DNA of 64,000 bases from Lutibacter flavus (GTDB lineage Bacteria > Bacteroidota > Bacteroidia > Flavobacteriales > Flavobacteriaceae): positions 186,001 to 250,000 of the forward strand of contig NZ_FZNX01000005.1 in the NCBI RefSeq assembly GCF_900188355.1, written 5' to 3'. This document shows positions 1 through 8,284 of this stretch, piece by piece. Each line of letters starts with the position of its first letter. Positions within the stretch are counted from its first letter, which is position 1. The notes beneath the pieces were generated by a model that was given only the letters and a program-made list of their open reading frames with translations, had not been told where the DNA came from and searched no databases. The translations under genes and the position numbers were made by a program.

Positions 1-195
1 CTGAAAAAAGCTGCTATTTTAATTTGTAAAGATGGCTATTCAATTTCAGAAGCCTGTTTTGAAGTTGGTTTTAATGATCCTAAGTACTTTTCAAAATCTT
101 TTAAAGTACATTTCAAAAAAACACCAACTAATTTTAAAAAAGAAGCTGAAAATTCGGATTTAGATTCTTTTTTAACCAAATATGAACTAATATAA
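1..195 (+). CDS. AraC-type regulator, C-terminal end only
   Basis: The reading frame is open from the left edge and ends at a TAA at 193-195, so only the last 64 residues are seen. They include the second helix-turn-helix of an AraC/XylS DNA-binding domain (ISEACFEVGFNDPKYFSKSF, then FKKTPTNFKK), the classic GF-x-D-xx-YFS-xx-FK pattern. In Bacteroidota such a domain often sits at the end of hybrid two-component regulators of polysaccharide loci. The GH16-like and GH30 genes downstream fit that, but the sensor part lies outside the window, so this is inference. The tail after the domain is about 15 residues long. Confidence 0.8.
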   Translation: MKKAAILICKDGYSISEACFEVGFNDPKYFSKSFKVHFKKTPTNFKKEAENSDLDSFLTKYELI

Positions 196-621
196 AATTT
201 GAAATATTATTGATACCTCCTGTTTTCTTGCAATCATATAGAAAGTGCTTTTCCAAACATGCCACTTTTCATGACGAAAAATTTGATTTACAAAAAATAT
301 TTTTTTCTATTTTAAAATAATTACTAAAGAAATAAAATATATCTCTATAAAAGCTATTCATAATTATCTATCCAAATCATTATTTCAATATTTGGAGAAC
401 ATGTAAAATAATATCAAATTAACTCAAATTACACGGTACTGGTTAATATTAAATTCTACAAGAATTAATAATAGATACAAACTCACTAATATGCCCTACC
501 ATATTGCAGAAAATATCCACCTGTCTTAATGCTATATTTATACTTTTGTAAAGAAAATTACAGCTTAATTTTACTTAAGTTTAATTTTTAAATTTTATAC
601 TAATTTATAGGATATAGCAAA
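196..621. other. intergenic, AT-rich, promoter side of first GH16-like gene
   Basis: No coding frame is supported here. The last 190 bases resemble the stretch before the second GH16-like gene (about 1850-2023), so the duplicated unit includes its upstream region. Apart from the -7 element at 541-548 I see no clear terminator or operator. Confidence 0.5.
541..548 (+). promoter_or_regulatory. predicted -7 promoter element
   Basis: TACTTTTG fits the Bacteroidota -7 consensus TAnnTTTG and lies 73 bases before the start codon at 622. The matching position before the paralogue at 2024 also carries such an element. No good -33 TTG was seen at the usual spacing. Confidence 0.45.
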
Positions 622-1389
622 ATGAAAAATATTATAATTTATAATCAACCAAATAAAACTTCTAATCTGAAAAATTTAATCAGATTTTTTGGGTTTGTAA
701 TTTTTGCATTGTCTGTTCCCGGTTGCTCATACAATACATATAGTATAGTTGAATTTGAAAAACCAATTAAATACATTAATGATTATACCCGTTGGGATTT
801 TGAAACACTTTACGGATGGGTTGATGGTTCCCAAAACATGAACGAAGTAATTAATTATAATGGGAATGGAGTCTTAAACATTTATACCAGAGCCAATACT
901 TGGGATCGACCAAAAATCAGGACTAAAGATAGAATATACAATACAGGAAAATACTCCTGGAGAGTTTTTGTTCCAGAAATGGGCGTTGGAGATATGACAA
1001 GTATAGGAGCTTTTCTCTATTTTGATGAATCACACGAATTGGATTTTGAAATTGGTTATGGAACGTCTGCTGTTCGCCAAAATCTAAATGCAACAATTGA
1101 TGATTTGATTGTATATACTACTTCACAAGGTAATCCATACAATACTGCTAAGCATAAAATAAAGAGAAATCAATGGTACACTTTAGAGATTGAATTACTA
1201 GTTGTAAATGGAAAATATCAAGCAGTATGGTCTATTGATAATTCTGAATTGGTTCGATTAGATCTTTCATATGGTAGCTCAATTCCTTTTTATATTTTTT
1301 GTAGTGTAGAAAACTTAACTTTTTTAGGAGATCATATACCACATCAAGATAACTATGCGCTTTTTGATTATGTAGAATTCTCTAAATGA
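622..1389 (+). CDS. GH16-like (concanavalin A-like) lipoprotein, copy 1
   Basis: This is a predicted secreted lipoprotein of 255 residues. A long N-terminus leads to a hydrophobic stretch (about 22-34) and the lipobox LSVPGC, with the lipidated Cys near residue 35. The rest looks like one jelly-roll domain of the GH16/ConA-like type: WDFETLYGW at the start, then HELDFEIGYG near residue 140, which matches the ExDxE catalytic signature of GH16 glucanases, and FDYVEFSK at the end, typical of the last strand. A glucan or other polysaccharide is the likely substrate, but this is inferred from the motif alone. It could also be a binding protein that kept the residues. Its paralogue at 2024 is very similar, most of all in the middle and the C-terminal third. 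The 33-residue N-terminus before the lipobox is unusually long. Confidence 0.6.
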   Translation: MKNIIIYNQPNKTSNLKNLIRFFGFVIFALSVPGCSYNTYSIVEFEKPIKYINDYTRWDFETLYGWVDGSQNMNEVINYNGNGVLNIYTRANTWDRPKIRTKDRIYNTGKYSWRVFVPEMGVGDMTSIGAFLYFDESHELDFEIGYGTSAVRQNLNATIDDLIVYTTSQGNPYNTAKHKIKRNQWYTLEIELLVVNGKYQAVWSIDNSELVRLDLSYGSSIPFYIFCSVENLTFLGDHIPHQDNYALFDYVEFSK

Positions 1390-1559
1390 TAAAACTCCTA
1401 GTTTCAATAATCCATTTTTAGACACAACCTTGATGATCCAAAAAAATATTTAAAATAATTTCATTATCGGACCGTAATATATTCTTTAATAAAATATTTT
1501 AAACATTGGTTTAAACAAGCGATCTACGATGTAATAGAGAAGTAGGATCCAAGCAAATA

Positions 1560-1805
1560 TAATTTTATTAAAATTCTCTTATAGAAACAAATTCACCTAT
1601 CATTAGTGAGGTAAATAAGCAAGCAAATTACACTAAAAGGAAGAATTGGAAACTTGTTAAATAGTTGACTCCTTAGTTGCACTATAGAATTCATAAAATA
1701 AAATGGATAATTTATGGCTAATGTAGCCGTAATTCAAAAGAACAAGCCTATTCTGGCTGTAGTTTATAAACTGTTTAGTAAAAAATAAACCAACTTATTT
1801 TTAGG
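1560..1805 (+). pseudogene. cysQ: cysQ relic
   Basis: From 1587 to 1770 the sequence runs almost without gaps alongside 3231-3414 inside cysQ, at roughly 70 percent identity by eye, for example CATTAGTGAGGTAAATAAGC against CATTAGCGAGGAGAGCAAGC. In the relic the frame is full of stops and no start survives. It ends close to where the upstream region of the second GH16-like gene begins, so it is the leftover of the first cysQ copy in a tandem duplication. Nothing else is recognisable in 1390-2023 besides the promoter region of the next gene. Confidence 0.7.
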
Positions 1806-1950
1806 AAAGTATATCGCATTTTAAAACCAACGCTAAGTGTGCATAATTCAAATTAATATTAAATTCTATAAGAGTCAATAAAATAAGAATTTTACTAATA
1901 TGACCTACTATATCGCAGAAAACACCCACCTATTTTAAGGAGGTTATTTA

Positions 1951-1958
1951 TAGGTTTG
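1951..1958 (+). promoter_or_regulatory. predicted -7 promoter element
   Basis: TAGGTTTG matches TAnnTTTG and lies 73 bases before the start codon at 2024, as the corresponding element does before 622. The AAGGAGG at 1937-1943 lies upstream of it and is too far from the start to act as a ribosome site. Confidence 0.45.
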
Positions 1959-2023
1959 TAGAGGACATTACAAGCTAATCACTCGTTAAGTTTTCTAATT
2001 TAATATTCATAAATTATTACAAA

Positions 2024-2785
2024 ATGAAAAATATTTTAATCTATAAACAAATAAATAAAATTTCTAATCTGAAAAATCTAATTCAGTTTTTTGGGCTTAC
2101 TATTTTCGCACTAACTCTATTTGGATGTTCATCTGATAATGACGAAATTCAAGAACCAATTGAAATTCCTAATTATTATAATTTTTGGGATTTTGAAACG
2201 CTTGATGGGTGGGTTGATGGTTCACAAAACATGAATGGAATAATAAATTATAATATAAATGATGGTGTTTTAAATATTTTTACAAGGGCTAATACTTGGG
2301 ATAGACCAAAAGTAAGAACCGTGGATAAAATATACAAGAAGGGGAAATACTCTTGGAGAGTTTTTGTTCCTGAAATGGGTGTTGGAGATATGGCAAGTAT
2401 TGGAGCTTTTCTCTATTTTGATGAAACTCATGAATTGGATTTTGAGATTGGTTATGGAACAACTGCTGTACGTCAAAGTCTAGATGCAACTGATGATGAT
2501 TTGATTGTATATATGACATCACAAGACAATCCTTTTCAGTCTATTCCACATAAAATAAAAAGAAATCAGTGGTATACTTTACAGATTGAGCTATTAATTG
2601 TAAATGGGAAATACCAAGCAGTTTGGTATATCAATAATAATGAATTAGTTCGTTTAGATCTTGAGTATGATGGTTCTATTCCTTTTTATATTTTTTGTAG
2701 TGTAGAAAACTTAACTTTTTTAGGAGATCATAACCCAAACCAAGATAACTATGCTTTATTTGATTATGTAGAAATTGCTGAATGA
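2024..2785 (+). CDS. GH16-like (concanavalin A-like) lipoprotein, copy 2
   Basis: A 253-residue paralogue of the protein at 622. It starts with the same MKN-I-IY-Q pattern, has a hydrophobic stretch and the lipobox LTLFGC, and keeps the ELDFE motif (HELDFEIGYG, near residue 138) expected for the acid/base and nucleophile of GH16 enzymes. WDFETLDGWVDG and the FDYVEIAE end are shared with copy 1. The two proteins differ mainly just after the lipobox, the usual pattern for a variable linker. Its neighbours are the broken cysQ relic upstream and the cysQ-cysC frame downstream. A polysaccharide-related role at the cell surface is likely; the substrate is not visible. Confidence 0.6.
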   Translation: MKNILIYKQINKISNLKNLIQFFGLTIFALTLFGCSSDNDEIQEPIEIPNYYNFWDFETLDGWVDGSQNMNGIINYNINDGVLNIFTRANTWDRPKVRTVDKIYKKGKYSWRVFVPEMGVGDMASIGAFLYFDETHELDFEIGYGTTAVRQSLDATDDDLIVYMTSQDNPFQSIPHKIKRNQWYTLQIELLIVNGKYQAVWYINNNELVRLDLEYDGSIPFYIFCSVENLTFLGDHNPNQDNYALFDYVEIAE

Positions 2786-3069
2786 TGAAATTTGTTTCAA
2801 TATATTGGCACACAATCTATTTAATGCTGAAAAATATTTGAGGCCTAAATAATCATAGAAGTTGATTATAATCCATTCTTTTAAGGATCTTTTAAACAAA
2901 GGTTTTACTAAACTACGCAGGATGTAGCAGAAGAGAAAGATTAAAATTTATATATTGAAAAATGAAATCGTCTTAGTTTTTTTTAAATTAACTTCAATAT
3001 GAATATTTTACATTTACAGCAATATTTGAATTTTATAATACTTACTTAAGTATTTTACTTCTAACAGAT

Positions 3070-4281
3070 ATGGATATATTACTTTCTACAGCTATAAAAG
3101 CTGCAATAGAAGCTGGTGCTGAAATTATGAAAATCTACAACAAAAATTTTGATGTTGAATTAAAATCAGATTTTTCTCCACTCACTGTTGCTTACAAAAA
3201 TGCGAATACTATAATTGAAAATTTTCTAAAAAAAACAAATTTACCCATCATTAGCGAGGAGAGCAAGCAAGTGGAATATGCTGAAAGAAAGAATTGGGAA
3301 ACATGTTGGATAGTTGATCCATTAGATGGTACTAAAGAATTTATAAAGCGAAATGGAGAATTTACAGTTAATATTGCCTTAATCAAGAAAAACAAACCAA
3401 TTCTTGGAGTTATTTATGTGCCTGATAATAAAACCTTATATTATGGAAATATTACTACCAATAAAGCTTATAAAATTGTTTTAAAAGAACATAATTCTTC
3501 TGACATAATAATCCCAAATAGTAATGATGAAATTATTCCGATAAAAACAATGATTGATCACTTAAAAGTAATTGGGAGCCGTACTCATAAAAGTGTTGAA
3601 ACAGATGAACTTATTACTAATTTAAGGAAAAAAGGAAAGAAAATAGAAGTTGTTTCCAAAGGAAGTTCTATGAAATTTTGTTTAGTAGTAGAGGGGAAAG
3701 CCAATATATATCCAAGATTTGCACCAACAATGGAATGGGACACAGCTGCCGGACATGCTATTTGTAATGCCGTTGGATTAAAAGTAATGCAAGTTCCTAA
3801 TAATGGAGAAGAACTTAAATATAACAAAGAAAATTTGTTGAATCCTTATTTTATAGTTAATCAAAAATTGATGGATCATAATAATAAACAAGAATATTCA
3901 ATAAATCGGCAAAATCGAAAAAAAGCAAACAAGCACCACTCATTTTTAATTTGGTTTACAGGATTATCAGGTTCTGGAAAATCAACCATTGCAAATTTAT
4001 TAGAAAAGAGATTATTTGAGCAACAAATTAACACCTATACATTAGATGGCGATAATTTACGAAGAGGTTTAAATAAAGATCTCATTTTTTCAAAAGAAGA
4101 TCGAAATGAAAATTTACGACGTACAGCCGAAGTTGCGAAATTATTTGTAGATGCTGGAATAGTTGTAATAGCAGCTTTTATATCTCCATATATCAAAACC
4201 AGAGAAGAAATTAAGTATATCATAGGAAGCGAAGATTATATTGAAGTATTTGTAAATACACCATTAGAAATTTGTGAATAG
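3070..4281 (+). CDS. cysQ: CysQ phosphatase joined in frame to a cut-off CysC kinase
   Basis: Residues 1-265 are a 3'(2'),5'-bisphosphate nucleotidase (CysQ, inositol monophosphatase fold): EES near 58, WIVDPLDGTKEF near 80 and WDTAAGHAI near 225 hold the metal and phosphate ligands. CysQ removes the PAP left after PAPS is used. The frame then runs on without a stop into APS kinase: FTGLSGSGKST (P-loop) and DGDNLRRGLNKDL. Normally these are two genes. The ATG at 3871 (MDHNNK) looks like the old cysC start and the codons just before it (AAT CAA AAA) like a lost TAA stop, so the fusion is probably a stop loss. The frame is then cut by TAG at 4279-4281, where CysC proteins usually read CE-x-RDVKGLY. 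CysQ may still work; the kinase part lacks its last 57 residues. Confidence 0.8.
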   Translation: MDILLSTAIKAAIEAGAEIMKIYNKNFDVELKSDFSPLTVAYKNANTIIENFLKKTNLPIISEESKQVEYAERKNWETCWIVDPLDGTKEFIKRNGEFTVNIALIKKNKPILGVIYVPDNKTLYYGNITTNKAYKIVLKEHNSSDIIIPNSNDEIIPIKTMIDHLKVIGSRTHKSVETDELITNLRKKGKKIEVVSKGSSMKFCLVVEGKANIYPRFAPTMEWDTAAGHAICNAVGLKVMQVPNNGEELKYNKENLLNPYFIVNQKLMDHNNKQEYSINRQNRKKANKHHSFLIWFTGLSGSGKSTIANLLEKRLFEQQINTYTLDGDNLRRGLNKDLIFSKEDRNENLRRTAEVAKLFVDAGIVVIAAFISPYIKTREEIKYIIGSEDYIEVFVNTPLEICE

Positions 4282-4455
4282 CGTGATGTTAAAGGTCTAT
4301 ACAAAAGAGCACGTAAGGGTGAAATTAAAAATTTCACAGGGATAAGTTCTCCATATGAAAAACCTGTAAATCCTTCAATTGAAATTAACACAATTAAAGA
4401 AACACCTAAAGAGGCCGTGGATAAGATTATTTCATTTATTCAAAGTAGATTATAA
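3871..4455 (+). pseudogene. cysC: APS kinase gene broken by one in-frame stop
   Basis: CysC phosphorylates APS to PAPS. Read through the TAG at 4279-4281, the frame gives a 194-residue protein of normal family length, with P-loop GLSGSGKS, DGDN, the AAFISPY stretch and, after the stop, [20 protein letters not shown], which is the conserved C-terminal part. CAG to TAG is the simplest cause. The rest is in good shape, so the event is recent or a sequencing error. It starts in the same frame as cysQ and ends immediately before the cysD ATG at 4456. Confidence 0.75.
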
Positions 4456-5360
4456 ATGGCAAAATATTACCAAAATTATATTGATGAACTTGAATCAGAG
4501 GCCATTTTTGTTCTTCGTGAAGTATATGCAGAATTTAAAAATCCTGTGATTCTTTTCTCTGGAGGTAAGGATTCAATTGTATTAACTCATTTGGCAAAAA
4601 AAGCTTTTTATCCAAGTAAAGTTCCATTTCCATTATTTCATATTGATACAGGTCATAATTTCGTTGAAACTATCAAATTTAGAGATAAGTTGGTCTCTGA
4701 ATTAGACGTAGATTTATTGGTTGGGAGTGTTCAAAAAGCCATTGATGAAAAGAGAGTAATAGAAGAAAAAGGAGAAAATGCCTCACGAAATTTGTTGCAA
4801 ATCACCACATTATTAGATGCTATAGAAACTTATCAAATTGATTGTGCTGTTGGAGGAGGAAGAAGAGATGAAGAAAAAGCCCGGGCAAAGGAACGATTTT
4901 ATTCACATAGAGATGAGTTTGGACAGTGGGATCCTAAAAATCAAAGACCAGAGTTGTGGAATTTATTCAATGCTAAAATGCATCAAGGGGAACACTTTCG
5001 TATTTTTCCAATTAGTAATTGGACCGAAATGGATGTATGGAACTATATTTTAAAAGAAAATATTGAGATTCCATCATTGTATTTTGCACATGAACGAAGA
5101 GTTGTATGGAGAAACAATAGTTGGATACCCGTATCAAAATTTTTACAACCCATAAAAAATGAAAAGATTTACACAAAAAAATTCGATTTAGAACCTTGGG
5201 TGATATTACAATTAGTGGTGGTATTGAGAGTAAGGCTGTTACATTAATTGAAATAGTTAAAGAAGTGGCAGCTCTGAGAGAAACAGAACGTGGTAATAGA
5301 GCAGATGATAAATGTTCTGAAACATCAATGGAAGATAGAAAAAAAGAAGGTTATTTTTAA
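4456..5360 (+). pseudogene. cysD: sulfate adenylyltransferase small subunit, frameshifted
   Basis: CysD carries the ATP sulfurylase activity that makes APS from ATP and sulfate. The N-terminal 240 residues are normal: LFSGGKDSIV (PP-loop), HIDTGHNF, GGRRDEEKARAKER. At 5174-5181 a run of seven A shifts the frame; eight A would restore KIRFRTLGDITISGG and the normal end ADDKCSETSMEDRKKEGYF at 5360. As it stands the protein ends at 5247 with 23 residues of nonsense. An intact paralogue is at 35068, so loss here is tolerable. The bases between 5361 and the next ATG at 5407 carry no other signal. Confidence 0.8.
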
Positions 5361-5406
5361 TTCTCATACATAACTCTTTTAAAAGGAAGGGTATAAATTG
5401 AATAGT

Positions 5407-6154
5407 ATGCAAAAAGATAAAAATCAATTAGTACGTTTTATAACAGCAGGAAATGTTGATGACGGAAAAAGTACCTTAAATAGGTAGGTTGTTATACGAT
5501 TCAAAATCTATTTTTGAGGATCAAATTGTTGCCGTTGAAAATTCAAGCAAGAAGAAAGGTCTAAATTCAATTGATTTAGCCATGTTCACTGATGGCTTAC
5601 GAGATGAGCGTGAGCAGGGGATTACTATTGATGTAGCCTATCGTTATTTTACAACACCAAAGCGAAAATTTATAATTGCTGATACTCCTGGTCATCTCCA
5701 ATATACTCGAAATATGGTAACAGGTGCTTCTACAGCAAATGTTGCAATTGTTTTAATTGACGCTAGGAAAGGTGTTCTGGAGCAAACAAAACGGCATTCA
5801 TATATTGCTTCTTTATTACAAATTTCGCATATTATTGTATGTATAAATAAAATGGATTTAGTTAATTATAACGAAATTGTATTTAATAGGATTGTCAAGG
5901 AATATGAAGAAATAGCATCAAAGATGATGATAAAAGATATCCATTATATTCCAATTTCTGCATTGTGTGGAGACAATGTAGTTGAACGTTCAAGAAATAT
6001 GAATTGGTATCAGGACTCTCCTTTATTACATACACTAGAAACTATTCAAATAATCAGTGATACAAATAAAATTGATGCTAGATTTCCTGTTCAAACCGTA
6101 ATTCGTGCTAAAAATAATGATTTTAGAGGTTATGCAGGTAGAATCGCTGATGGA
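5407..6154 (+). pseudogene. cysN: sulfate adenylyltransferase GTPase subunit, 5' part, frameshifted
   Basis: CysN is the GTPase partner of CysD. The ATG at 5407 opens with the correct GxxDDGKST G1 motif (AGNVDDGKSTL), then one extra A near 5477-5480 throws the frame into a stop. The correct frame goes on from about 5481: [51 protein letters not shown] (G3) and INKMDLV (G4). After [21 protein letters not shown], in the second domain, the CysN homology ends at about 6150, and the frame carries on as glycoside hydrolase sequence. It is therefore both frameshifted and truncated. The intact copy is at 36085. Confidence 0.8.
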
Positions 6155-6778
6155 ATTTCAACTAAAATAATAATTTACGATCATAATGCTGATAGAACTG
6201 ATTACCCTATTTCAATTTTAAACGATTTAGATGCTAAAAAATATATTGATGGTTCTGCATTTCATTTGTATGGTGGAAATATCAACGATTTAACAAAAGT
6301 TCATACAGCACATCCCGATAAAAACCTATATTTTACTGAGCAATGGGTTGGTTTAAATGAAAAATTTGAAGATAATTTAAAATGGCATACCAGAGAACTT
6401 ATTATTGGTGCTACACGTAACTGGTGTAAAACAGTGTTAGAATGGAATTTAGCAGCCGACTCAAATTTAGAACCACATACAAATGGTGGTTGTACAGAAT
6501 GCTTAGGTGCGTTAACTATCGACGGAAATACGGTTACTAAAAACGTAGCGTATTATATTATTGCACATGCTTAAAAATTTGTAAGACCAGGTTCTAAAAG
6601 AATAAATTCAAATAATATTTCTGAATTGCCAAATGTTGCTTTTAAAGCTCCAAACGGTGATATTGTTGTTATTGTATTAAACAATACTGGAGTTCAAAAA
6701 ACCTTTAATATAAATGCTGAAGACGAGCCAATTACAACAACATTAGATGCAGGTGCAGTTGGAACTTATATTTGGTAA
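6155..6778 (+). pseudogene. GH30 glycosidase, 3' part fused to cysN
   Basis: Continuing the cysN frame, the protein turns into the C-terminal half of a GH30 enzyme: [32 protein letters not shown] (the E of FTEQ is the expected nucleophile), [19 protein letters not shown] and, past a TAA at 6572-6574, KFVRPGSKRI and the closing beta domain to 6778. A deletion must have joined the middle of cysN to the middle of this GH30 gene in the same frame. The TAA sits where related proteins have Ser in HASKFVRPG, consistent with TCA to TAA. It is a different subfamily member from the intact GH30 gene that follows 21 bases later. Confidence 0.75.
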
Positions 6779-6799
6779 TAACTCTTAAATTTTAATAAT

Positions 6800-8266
6800 A
6801 TGACGTATAAATATTTAACGCTAATACTTACCGTATGCGCCTTAGTTTCTTGCTCAAAACCAGTAATAAAAGAAACTCAAAAACAACAAACTACTGTGAC
6901 TTCAATAAAAAAAGAAGTGACTGTATATTCCACAGCTAAAGAAAGTGATTTAAAACTATCGTTAACAGGAAATTATAAATTTAACAAAGCCGTTCAGCAT
7001 TTAGAAACTGAAGTTGCCATTTTTGTAAACACTAAAAAAACCTTTCAAACAATGTTAGGTATTGGTGGCGCTATTACAGATGCATCTGCTGTTGTTTTTT
7101 CAAAATTATCTAAGGATAAAGAAGAAGAGTTTTTACAAGCCAATTATAGCAAAGATGGTATTGGTAATAATATCATAAGAACAAGTATTCATAGCTGTGA
7201 TTTTAGCCCTGAAAGTTTTACTTATGTTGAAGAAGGTGATAAAGAATTAACAACTTTTTCTATAGAAAAAGACAAAGAATTTAGAATTCCAATGATTAAA
7301 AAAGCAATGGATCTTATTAAAAATGATGTTGTTTTTTATGCAAGTCCTTGGAGCCCTCCTTCATTTATGAAAGGAAAAAAAGACATGCTACAGGGCGGTA
7401 AATTATTACCGGAGTTTTATCAATCTTGGGCAACTTATTACACCAAATTTATCAAAGCGTATGAAGCAGAAGGAATGCCTGTTTGGGGAGTTACTATTCA
7501 AAATGAACCTATGGCAGTACAACGCTGGGAATCGTGTATTTATACTGCGGAAGAAGAAAGAGATTTCTTAAAAAATTATTTAGGTCCAACATTTGAAAAA
7601 GAAGGTTTAGGAGATAAAAATATTGTGGTTTGGGATCATAACCGTGATTTGATTTCTCATAGAGCAAATACAATTTTTGAAGATCCTGAAGCAGCTAAAT
7701 ATGCTTGGGGAATTGGGTTTCACTGTTACGAAACTTGGACAGGTGCTGAACCTAATTACAAAAATTTACAAAATATAAACGATTCATTTCCTGCTGAAAA
7801 TTTATTATTTACTGAAGGTTGTCAAGAATCTTTTGACTCTGCTCACTACCAACGTTGGTCCAATGCAGAACGTTATGGAAATTCTATGATAAATGATTTT
7901 AATAATGGTGTTGTTGGTTGGACAGATTGGAATGTATTGTTAGACGAAACTGGAGGTCCTAACCACGTTGGAAACTTTTGCTTTGCTCCAATACATGCAG
8001 ATACACAAAGTGGGGAGTTAATTTATACGCCAACGTATTACTATATAGGTCATTTTTCAAAATTTATAAGACCAGATGCAAAAAGAGTAAGCACAACGTC
8101 GAGTAGAAGTACGCTTGAAAGCACTTCTTTTGCTAATGAAGATGGAACAATTGCAACGGTTGTAATGAATAAAACAGCTGCAGAAATTACATATAAATTA
8201 ATTGTTGATGAAAAGGAAATAACGTTGAATATTCCTTCTCACGCTATTCAAACACTTACCTATTAA
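6800..8266 (+). CDS. GH30 family glycoside hydrolase lipoprotein
   Basis: A 488-residue lipoprotein (lipobox CALVSC, Cys near 18) of family GH30, which holds beta-glucosylceramidases, endo-beta-1,6-glucanases and related enzymes. GIGGAITDASA near residue 90, YASPWSPPSFMK near 180, the acid/base Glu in TIQNEP near 234, and the nucleophile Glu in LLFTEGC near 336 are all present. GWTDWNVLLDETGGPNH is the region after the nucleophile typical of glucocerebrosidase-like members, and the last 80 residues form the side beta-sandwich. It sits 21 bases after a GH30 relic and 18 bases before a sugar-type sodium symporter, so an operon for release and uptake of a glucoside is likely. The exact substrate cannot be read from the sequence. 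Confidence 0.85.
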   Translation: MTYKYLTLILTVCALVSCSKPVIKETQKQQTTVTSIKKEVTVYSTAKESDLKLSLTGNYKFNKAVQHLETEVAIFVNTKKTFQTMLGIGGAITDASAVVFSKLSKDKEEEFLQANYSKDGIGNNIIRTSIHSCDFSPESFTYVEEGDKELTTFSIEKDKEFRIPMIKKAMDLIKNDVVFYASPWSPPSFMKGKKDMLQGGKLLPEFYQSWATYYTKFIKAYEAEGMPVWGVTIQNEPMAVQRWESCIYTAEEERDFLKNYLGPTFEKEGLGDKNIVVWDHNRDLISHRANTIFEDPEAAKYAWGIGFHCYETWTGAEPNYKNLQNINDSFPAENLLFTEGCQESFDSAHYQRWSNAERYGNSMINDFNNGVVGWTDWNVLLDETGGPNHVGNFCFAPIHADTQSGELIYTPTYYYIGHFSKFIRPDAKRVSTTSSRSTLESTSFANEDGTIATVVMNKTAAEITYKLIVDEKEITLNIPSHAIQTLTY

Positions 8267-8284
8267 TTAAAATAAAACTTGAAT

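Larger units (their letters stand above)
430..3419 (+). repeat. diverged tandem duplication (GH16-like gene plus cysQ 5' part)
   Basis: Two units follow each other. Unit 1 is about 430-1805 and unit 2 starts near 1850. Both begin with a similar upstream stretch, then the GH16-like lipoprotein gene (622 and 2024), then cysQ. In unit 1 cysQ is only a relic at about 1560-1805; in unit 2 it is the long frame starting at 3070. The offset is about 1400 bases for the lipoprotein genes but about 1644 for cysQ, so unit 1 has lost about 240 bases between them. Confidence 0.6.
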
